DNA from: Eikenella glucosivorans
Lineage (GTDB): Bacteria > Pseudomonadota > Gammaproteobacteria > Burkholderiales > Neisseriaceae
Assembly: GCF_016025525.2 (NCBI RefSeq)
Contig: NZ_JACSGR010000011.1
Span: 21,894-30,097 of the forward strand
DNA length: 8,204 bases
Reading direction: 5' to 3'
The notes under the pieces were generated by a model, which saw nothing but the letters and a program-made list of their open reading frames with translations, was not told the origin of the DNA and searched no databases. Below, one piece after another: positions 1 through 4,046 of this stretch. How positions within the stretch are numbered: position 1 is the stretch's first letter; each line of letters starts with the position of its first letter. The position numbers were made by a program, and so were the translations under genes.

Positions 1-71
1 AATAGCTCAGTTGGTAGAGCGCAACCTTGCCAAGGTTGAGGTCGCGAGTTCGAGACTCGTTTCCCGCTCCA
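1..71 (+). tRNA. tRNA-Gly(GCC), 5' end cut by window edge
   Basis: The anticodon arm (CAACC/GGTTG) encloses loop TTGCCAA with anticodon GCC at 29-31. The T arm with GTTCGAG loop and the acceptor 3' strand CCCGC at 63-67 are followed by discriminator T68 and an encoded CCA at 69-71. The sequence closely resembles bacterial tRNA-Gly(GCC), so only about 5 nt (the 5' acceptor strand GCGGG) lie outside the window. It is the first visible member of a four-gene tRNA cluster on the + strand that shares one terminator at 411-436. The promoter is not in the window, and more tRNA genes may precede it. Confidence 0.96.
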
Positions 72-82
72 AGTTTTAGCGA

Positions 83-105
83 TTTGGCCGATTCAGTCGG
101 CCAAA
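83..105 (+). other. Hairpin between tRNA-Gly and tRNA-Cys
   Basis: A 9-bp perfect stem (TTTGGCCGA at 83-91 with TCGGCCAAA at 97-105) with a 5-nt loop TTCAG occupies most of the Gly-Cys spacer. There is no T-tract on either strand, so it does not look like an intrinsic terminator. It could be a structural or processing element of the polycistronic tRNA precursor; that role is inference. Confidence 0.5.
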
Positions 106-114
106 AGCTAATTT

Positions 115-188
115 GGCGGGATAGCAAAGTGGTTATGCAGCGGCCTGCAAAGCCGTGTACGCCGGTTCGATTCCGACTCCCGCCTCCA
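115..188 (+). tRNA. tRNA-Cys(GCA)
   Basis: A 74-nt cloverleaf: acceptor GGCGGGA (115-121) pairs perfectly with TCCCGCC (178-184), U73 discriminator at 185 (the main CysRS identity base) and encoded CCA at 186-188. The anticodon stem GCGGC/GCCGT encloses loop CTGCAAA with anticodon GCA at 147-149. The D loop has the usual GG (131-132) and the T loop is TTCGATT. One C-A mismatch sits in the T stem (162/176). The 4-nt variable region (157-160) matches bacterial tRNA-Cys. This is the canonical, surely functional cysteine tRNA of the cluster. Confidence 0.96.
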
Positions 189-212
189 AAATACTGCATC
201 ATCAATCATCAT

Positions 213-290
213 GGCGGGGTGGCAGAGTGTTTATGCTGCGGGGGGTGCAACCTCCGTATAGGCCGGTTAAAATCCGCGCCCCCGCCTCCA
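213..290 (+). tRNA. Aberrant tRNA-Cys(GCA)-like gene; variant or decaying tRNA
   Basis: A second Cys-like tRNA lies 24 nt after the canonical one. The acceptor stem GGCGGGG (213-219) pairs perfectly with CCCCGCC (280-286); discriminator T287 and CCA 288-290 are present, and GCA sits at 247-249. It is 4 nt longer than its neighbour: 2 extra nt before and 1 after the anticodon, and 1 in the T arm. The anticodon arm can form a 7-bp stem (238-244 with 251-257, two G-U pairs) around a 6-nt loop GTGCAA instead of 5 bp and 7 nt. The T stem (262-266 with 274-279) needs one bulged base at C277, and the T loop is TTAAAAT. D-loop G19 is T230 and T-loop C56 is A269, so the elbow pair could become U19-A56. 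U73, GCA and a G15:G48 combination are kept. It may be a functional noncanonical tRNA, a regulatory tRNA-like RNA or a pseudo-tRNA; sequence alone does not decide. Confidence 0.75.
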
Positions 291-317
291 ATCTCCGAGT
301 CTGCTATTCTGCAGCCG

Positions 318-408
318 GCCCGAGTGGTGGAATTGGTAGACACAACGGACTTAAAATCCGTCGCTCCTTAATACGAGCGTACCGGTTCGATTCCGGTCTC
401 GGGCACCA
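318..408 (+). tRNA. tRNA-Leu(TAA)
   Basis: A 91-nt class II tRNA: acceptor GCCCGAG (318-324) pairs with CTCGGGC (398-404), discriminator A405, encoded CCA 406-408. The anticodon stem ACGGA/TCCGT encloses loop CTTAAAA with anticodon TAA at 352-354. The long variable arm (GCTCC...GAGCG region, 363-379) is typical of leucine tRNAs. It reads UUA and, by wobble, UUG codons. It is the last gene of the cluster and is followed after 2 nt by a terminator stem. Confidence 0.96.
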
Positions 409-410
409 CA

Positions 411-436
411 AACCGCTTATTAGCGGTTCTTTTTTT
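411..436 (+). terminator. Intrinsic terminator of the tRNA cluster
   Basis: Stem AACCGCT (411-417) and AGCGGTT (422-428), 4-nt loop TATT, then C and seven Ts (430-436). It begins 2 nt after the tRNA-Leu CCA, a textbook Rho-independent terminator for the tRNA transcript. Confidence 0.93.
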
Positions 437-524
437 GTATTCAGCGGATTATGTGTAAGTAGCCCATAATTCTGTAGATCGGTTAAGAAATTTTCTCTGT
501 ATCCTTTTAATAAACATAATTTTG

Positions 525-559
525 TTGGCGCTTGCGGTCATATTTAACCGAAGCGCCAA
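525..559. other. Bulged hairpin in non-coding stretch 437-573
   Basis: TTGGCGCTT (525-533) pairs perfectly with AAGCGCCAA (551-559), and after one bulged G534 four further pairs follow (535-538 with 547-550), leaving an 8-nt loop. No T-tract follows on either strand, so it is a poor terminator. No ORF or promoter is convincing in 437-573; this hairpin is the only structure seen there. Function unknown. Confidence 0.55.
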
Positions 560-573
560 TGCTTTAATCCTAG

Positions 574-605
574 AGGCTACCTGAAAATATGGTTTCAGGT
601 AGCCT
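574..605 (-). terminator. Inverted uptake-sequence pair, terminator of the CDF gene
   Basis: A perfect uptake sequence AGGCTACCTGAA at 574-585 faces its complement at 594-605, giving a 13-bp stem AGGCTACCTGAAA with a 6-nt loop. The right arm touches the last base of the CDF stop codon. Closely spaced inverted uptake sequences commonly act as terminators in Neisseriaceae. Here it ends transcription of the - strand gene; transcription from the left is already stopped at 411-436. Confidence 0.85.
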
Positions 606-1270
606 TAATGCTCTGCTTGTAGTTCTTGCCAGGCCTGTCGCACCACGTCCAAGCCGCTTTTCAGCACCAGCAGCGACAACAATGCGCTGGCTGCGGCGTC
701 CACCCATTGCCACCCCAGCAGCCAAGCCGCCAGCCCGGAAATAATGGCCACCACTGAGCCGAACAGGTCAGCCAAAACATGCAGGTAGGCCGCTTTCACA
801 TTTAGGTTGGCATGGTCGCCCTTCATCATCAGCCAAGCCACAAAAACATTAACCAGCAGGCCGGTACACGCCACAGCCAGCATCGGCAGCGCCAACATTT
901 CGGTAGGTGCCGCCCAGCGTTCGGCTGCTTCCCGCAAAATCATGGCGGCCACCAGTATCAAAGAGGCACCGTTGACTAAGGCCAACCATTTTTGCCGGCG
1001 TTCGGAAAGGAATAGCGCCAGTAGTGCCAGCAGCAGCGACAGGCTGTCGTTGGCCATGTGGCCGGCATCGGCCATCAGTGCCAAGCTGTTGAAATACCAA
1101 CCGCCGAGGAATTCCACTACCATATAACCGGTGATGACGGCGAAGCTGAGAGCGAGGATTTTGCGGTTTTTCGGGATGTGGCTGTGTGCGTGGTCATGGT
1201 TGTGGGAATGGGCGTGACCATGGGAGTGATTGTGCTGATGGGTGTGCTTGGCCAATGATGGGTTTTGCAT
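605..1270 (-). CDS. CDF-family cation (zinc-type) efflux protein lacking the C-terminal domain
   Basis: This 221-aa integral inner-membrane protein belongs to the cation diffusion facilitator family, which exports Zn2+ or related divalent metals in exchange for protons. Residues 9-31 alternate with 12 histidines, a metal-binding N-terminal tail. Hydrophobic segments follow from about residue 38. The two HxxxD transport-site motifs are present: H71-D75 in TM2 (within LMADAGHMAND) and H164-D168 in TM5 (HVLAD). TM6 ends near residue 206 and the protein stops at 221, whereas ZitB/CzcD-type members run to about 300 aa with a cytoplasmic metal-binding dimerisation domain. The DNA after the stop is the terminator at 574-605, so no remnant of that domain is seen. 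An AGGA ribosome site lies 7 nt before the ATG. It is divergent from a MerR regulator and carries a MerR-type promoter, so metal-induced expression is expected. Zinc as substrate is inference; Cd or Co are possible. Confidence 0.93.
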   Translation of the reverse strand: MQNPSLAKHTHQHNHSHGHAHSHNHDHAHSHIPKNRKILALSFAVITGYMVVEFLGGWYFNSLALMADAGHMANDSLSLLLALLALFLSERRQKWLALVNGASLILVAAMILREAAERWAAPTEMLALPMLAVACTGLLVNVFVAWLMMKGDHANLNVKAAYLHVLADLFGSVVAIISGLAAWLLGWQWVDAAASALLSLLVLKSGLDVVRQAWQELQAEH

Positions 1271-1311
1271 GATGGTTTCCTTTTCTACGGCGTTTGAATT
1301 ATGATGGCTGC

Positions 1312-1342
1312 ATCATAAAGCCTGTAGCCGCTACGGGGTCAA
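1312..1342 (-). promoter_or_regulatory. MerR-type promoter/operator of the CDF gene
   Basis: On the - strand, -35 TTGACC (1342-1337) and -10 TATGAT (1317-1312) are separated by 19 bp instead of 17. The spacer holds the dyad GTAGC-C-GCTAC (1324-1334), which extends with one mismatch per arm. A long spacer with a central dyad is the hallmark of promoters untwisted by metal-bound MerR-family activators. The divergent regulator starts 37 bp away and is the likely binding protein; it would also cover its own 5' region. The CDF start codon lies about 40 nt downstream of the -10. Confidence 0.87.
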
Positions 1343-1378
1343 GCGCTTACAGGTAACTTGTATCTGAGAAATAATCCA

Positions 1379-1762
1379 ATGAAAATCAATGAACTGAGTG
1401 CGAAGAGCGGAATTCATGCCGAAACCGTGCGTTATTATGAAAAAACTGGACTGTTGCCGACGCCCAAGCGTGCCGCTAACGGCTACCGCGTGTATGACGA
1501 AGGCACACTTGGCCTGCTCGCCTTCATTAAAACCTGCCGTTCGCTCGGCTTTTCCATTGAGGACATCAGGGAGCTAAACCGGCTAAAACACGCTCCTGCC
1601 GAACATCATCGTGCGGATGCCATGGTACGGGCGCAGTTGGATAATGTGGAAGACAAGATTGCCCAGCTGGAGGATATCCGGAAGTTTTTATTGGGGTTGA
1701 TGGGGGAAGAAGGGCATGGCCCGGCAGAGTGCCGCACGCTTGCGGGATTGGGGGGAGGGTAA
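1379..1762 (+). CDS. MerR-family metal-responsive transcriptional regulator
   Basis: A 127-aa cytoplasmic DNA-binding protein. The N-terminal winged helix-turn-helix is typical: MKINELSAKSG at 1-11, TVRYYEKTGLLP at 16-27, NGYRVYDE at 34-41, then CRSLGFSIEDIREL (53-66). A dimerisation helix spans about 79-107. The C-terminal metal loop region has H113 and C118 (ECRTL), and the usual Cys near position 77-79 is replaced by H76-H77. Only two cysteines exist (C53, C118), which argues against a Hg or Cu(I) type thiolate site and fits a Zn/Cd/Pb-type regulator of the ZntR/CadR/PbrR group. The ATG at 1379 was preferred over an in-frame TTG at 1358 because family members begin MKI-type just before the first helix; the ribosome site is weak (TGAGAAA). 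It is divergent from the CDF exporter with a shared 108-bp regulatory region, so it most likely senses the metal that pump removes. Confidence 0.92.
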   Translation: MKINELSAKSGIHAETVRYYEKTGLLPTPKRAANGYRVYDEGTLGLLAFIKTCRSLGFSIEDIRELNRLKHAPAEHHRADAMVRAQLDNVEDKIAQLEDIRKFLLGLMGEEGHGPAECRTLAGLGGG

Positions 1763-1785
1763 GGCGTTTGTGAGGTGTTATTGAG

Positions 1786-1839
1786 AGGCTACCTGAAAAG
1801 TTTGTTTAGAAGCTCACTGCATTCGTTTTCAGGTAGCCT
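1786..1839 (+). terminator. Inverted uptake-sequence pair behind merR
   Basis: Uptake sequence AGGCTACCTGAA at 1786-1797 and its complement at 1828-1839 form an inverted repeat with a 30-nt spacer, starting 23 nt after the MerR stop codon. The loop is much longer than in the pairs at 574-605 and 5884-5925, so terminator strength is less certain. It is the only candidate terminator for the MerR gene, facing the tRNA-Ile2 unit from the other side. Confidence 0.65.
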
Positions 1840-1867
1840 TTGACAGTGTTGTGAGGGGTGTAAGCGC

Positions 1868-1911
1868 TGAAAACAAAACAAGCCGCAATCGGTGGAGATT
1901 GCGGCTTGTTT
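1868..1911 (-). terminator. Intrinsic terminator of tRNA-Ile2
   Basis: A perfect 15-bp stem, 1876-1890 with 1897-1911, encloses a 6-nt loop. On the - strand it is followed by TGTTTTC (1875-1869). It lies 11 nt past the CCA end of the tRNA, the expected place for termination of the tRNA transcript (and of any rpoD read-through). Confidence 0.9.
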
Positions 1912-1922
1912 GCAGAGGAATT

Positions 1923-1998
1923 TGGTGGGTCTGGCTGGTCTCGAACCAGCGACCAAAGGATTATGAGTCCTCTGCTCTAACCCCTGAGCTACAGACCC
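1923..1998 (-). tRNA. tRNA-Ile2(CAT, lysidine type)
   Basis: A 76-nt tRNA on the - strand: acceptor GGGTCTG (1998-1992) with CAGACCC (1933-1927), discriminator A, encoded CCA at 1925-1923. The anticodon loop is CTCATAA with CAT at 1965-1963. Three tRNAs share CAT (initiator Met, elongator Met, Ile2). The D arm GGTTAGAGCAG and the T-side part TTGGTCGCTGGTTC match Escherichia coli tRNA-Ile2 much better than either methionine tRNA, so I call Ile2, which reads AUA after TilS converts C34 to lysidine. Elongator Met is the alternative. Confidence 0.88.
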
Positions 1999-2008
1999 GG
2001 CTAGAAAG

Positions 2009-2033
2009 GGCGGCATTGTACCGACAAGCCGCC
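2009..2033 (-). terminator. Hairpin after rpoD overlapping the tRNA-Ile2 promoter
   Basis: GGCGGC (2009-2014) pairs with GCCGCC (2028-2033) and TTGT (2016-2019) with ACAA (2024-2027), one bulged base (2015), 4-nt loop. On the - strand the stem is followed by CTTTCT, a weak U-tract, 14 nt after the rpoD stop. It is the only candidate terminator for the dnaG-rpoD transcript, and it contains the tRNA-Ile2 -10 box. Activity is inference. Confidence 0.5.
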
Positions 2034-2043
2034 TGCCTAGCAA
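2015..2043 (-). promoter_or_regulatory. Promoter of tRNA-Ile2
   Basis: On the - strand, -35 TTGCTA (2043-2038) and -10 TACAAT (2020-2015) are spaced by exactly 17 bp. The tRNA 5' end is 16 nt past the -10, and the discriminator is GC-rich (GCCGCCC), the pattern found in stringently controlled stable-RNA promoters. It lies entirely within the 49 bp between the rpoD stop and the tRNA. Confidence 0.8.
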
Positions 2044-2047
2044 GGGA

Positions 2048-3997
2048 CTACTGTTTGTTTTCCTCGCTATCTAAGAAGCTTCTTAAGCGGTCGCTACGGG
2101 TGGGGTGGCGCAGCTTGCGCAGGGCTTTGGCTTCGATCTGGCGGATGCGTTCGCGGGTAACGTCGAACTGTTTGCCCACTTCTTCCAGCGTATGGTCGGT
2201 GTTCATGTCGATGCCGAAGCGCATACGCAATACCTTGGCTTCGCGCGGGGTAAGGCTTTCCAACACGTCTTTGGTGGCCTCGCGCAGGCTGGAATACATG
2301 GCGGCATCGGCCGGCGCGACGTTGTTCACATCTTCAATGAAGTCGCCCAAGTGGCTGTCGTCGTCGTCACCGATGGGGGTTTCCATGGAAATCGGTTCTT
2401 TGGCGATCTTCATGATTTTTCGGATTTTGTCTTCCGGCATTTCCATCAGTTCGGCCAGTTTGGCGGCATCCGGGTCTTCGCCGGTTTCCTGCAAATACTG
2501 GCGGGAGATGCGGTTCATTTTATTGATGGTTTCAATCATGTGAACCGGGATGCGGATGGTACGCGCCTGGTCGGCAATCGAGCGGGTGATGGCCTGGCGG
2601 ATCCACCAGGTGGCATAGGTGGAGAATTTGTAGCCGCGCCGGTATTCGAATTTGTCTACCGCCTTCATCAGGCCGATGTTACCTTCCTGAATCAAATCGA
2701 GGAATTGCAAGCCGCGGTTGGTGTATTTCTTGGCGATGGAAATCACCAGGCGCAGGTTGGCCTGAATCATTTCCTGCTTGGCGGCGGCGGTTTCTTTTTC
2801 GTTGGCCACCATGTTTTTGCTGATTTCTTTCAGCTCGGCAATCGAAATTTGCGCGTGTTTTTCCTGCTCGATCAGGATGTTTTGCTTCTCGATGATGGCG
2901 TATTGGAAGCGGCTCAATGCTTCGCTCCATACGCGGTTTTTGCTGATTTCGTTTTCTACCCAGTTTAAATCGGTGATGTTAGGCAGGAAGTGCTCGATGA
3001 AATAGTCGCGATCCATGTGTACGCGATTAATGCAGATGTCGCGGATTTCGCGTTCCAAGCGGCGGATGTTGTCCACGCGGGTGCGCAGGTTGTCGCTCAG
3101 GGTTTCAATCTGGCGGGTGGTGAAACGCACGTTCAGCAATTGGTCGGCAATGGAATTGCGCAGCTCCAGATAGGAAGTATGCTGGCTGTGGTGCTTGTTC
3201 AGCGCGGCCACCATTTTTTTGTAGGTGGCTTGGATGCCTTCAAAGTGTGCCAACACTTTTTGTTTGAGCTCTTCCAAATTGGCGGCGGATACGGCGCCGG
3301 CATCTTCTTCTTCGGTATCCTCTTCGTCTTCTTCCGAATCTTCGTCGCCGTCTGTTTCCAAATCGGTATCGGAGTCGGATTCTTCTGCTTTTTCCACACC
3401 GATGCCCAGTTCGTCGAGCAGCTCTTCGTGCGGGTCGATGATGTCTTCCACCACTTCGTCCACCCGGATTTCGTCGTTGCGCACCTGCTCAATCAGCGCG
3501 AGGATTTCGGCCACAGAGCCGGGGCAGGCGGAAATGGCTTGGATCATGTTGCGCAGGGCGGTTTCGATTTTTTTGGCGATAACGATTTCGTCTTCGCGCG
3601 TGAGCAAGTCCACCTGTCCCATCTCCCGCATATACATGCGTACCGGGTCGGTAGTGCGGCCGAATTCGGAGTCGGCGCTGGAAAGGGCGGCTTCGGCTTC
3701 GGCCACGGCGTCGTCGTCGGTCATGTTGGCGGTATTATCCGCCATCAGTAGGGTTTCGCTGTCGGGTGTTTCTTCGGTTACCTGAATACCCAAACCGGCA
3801 ATCATGTTGACGATATTGTCGATTTGTTCGGCATCCGACATATCGTCTGGCAGGGCATCATTGATTTCGGCATAAGTGATGTAGCCGCGCTCTTTGCCTT
3901 GCAGAATCAGCTGTCTGAGCCGCGCCCGCTGCTCTTCGGGAGTCAGCGGGCGGTTGCCGTCTTGTTCTTCGGTGGCGGGATTGTTCTGTTCGGACAT
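2048..3997 (-). CDS. rpoD: RNA polymerase housekeeping sigma factor RpoD (sigma-70)
   Basis: A 649-aa primary sigma factor that directs core RNA polymerase to -10/-35 promoters. Region 1.1 spans about residues 15-75 (ERGYITYAEINDALPDD), region 1.2 about 117-150 (DPVRMYMREMG), then a non-conserved insert with a very acidic tract at 205-232. Region 2 spans about 410-480, with core-binding LDLIQEGNIGLMKAV and -10-recognising YATWWIRQAITRSIADQ (461-477). Region 3 follows to about 570, and region 4 has the -35 helix-turn-helix TLEEVGKQFDVTRERIRQI (603-621). The length fits neisserial RpoD. I chose the ATG at 3997 (MSEQNN), preceded by GAGAGA and matching the neisserial N-terminus. An in-frame GTG at 4015 would add six residues but has no ribosome site. 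dnaG ends 49 nt upstream with no clear promoter between, so the two are probably co-transcribed. The stop is TAG. Confidence 0.98.
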   Translation of the reverse strand: MSEQNNPATEEQDGNRPLTPEEQRARLRQLILQGKERGYITYAEINDALPDDMSDAEQIDNIVNMIAGLGIQVTEETPDSETLLMADNTANMTDDDAVAEAEAALSSADSEFGRTTDPVRMYMREMGQVDLLTREDEIVIAKKIETALRNMIQAISACPGSVAEILALIEQVRNDEIRVDEVVEDIIDPHEELLDELGIGVEKAEESDSDTDLETDGDEDSEEDEEDTEEEDAGAVSAANLEELKQKVLAHFEGIQATYKKMVAALNKHHSQHTSYLELRNSIADQLLNVRFTTRQIETLSDNLRTRVDNIRRLEREIRDICINRVHMDRDYFIEHFLPNITDLNWVENEISKNRVWSEALSRFQYAIIEKQNILIEQEKHAQISIAELKEISKNMVANEKETAAAKQEMIQANLRLVISIAKKYTNRGLQFLDLIQEGNIGLMKAVDKFEYRRGYKFSTYATWWIRQAITRSIADQARTIRIPVHMIETINKMNRISRQYLQETGEDPDAAKLAELMEMPEDKIRKIMKIAKEPISMETPIGDDDDSHLGDFIEDVNNVAPADAAMYSSLREATKDVLESLTPREAKVLRMRFGIDMNTDHTLEEVGKQFDVTRERIRQIEAKALRKLRHPTRSDRLRSFLDSEENKQ

Positions 3998-4046
3998 GTT
4001 TCTCTCGTTCTTCACATGGGCTAACTAAAAGGGGACGGTGCCGCCG

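Noticed and set aside
213..290. tRNA-Sec or a suppressor tRNA
   Set aside because: There is no long variable arm, the length is 78 nt and the anticodon is GCA, so selenocysteine or stop reading is not supported.
155..469. Open frames across the tRNA cluster
   Set aside because: They cross tRNA-Cys, the variant tRNA, tRNA-Leu and the terminator; structural RNA explains the sequence.
437..604. Missing C-terminal domain of the CDF transporter hidden behind a frameshift
   Set aside because: The - strand downstream of the stop is a terminator and AT-rich non-coding DNA without a coding pattern in any frame.
2105..2968. Long open frame (287 codons) on the + strand opposite rpoD
   Set aside because: It is fully antisense to a clear sigma-70 gene, has a low-complexity Phe/Gly/Val-rich translation and no ribosome site; typical shadow of a GC-rich gene.
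2990..3751. Open frame (253 codons) on the + strand opposite the N-terminal half of rpoD
   Set aside because: Antisense to the conserved and acidic parts of rpoD; no domain or start signal is visible.
3998..4015. GTG start extending RpoD by six residues
   Set aside because: No ribosome site is present before the GTG, while the ATG at 3997 has GAGAGA and matches neisserial RpoD starts.
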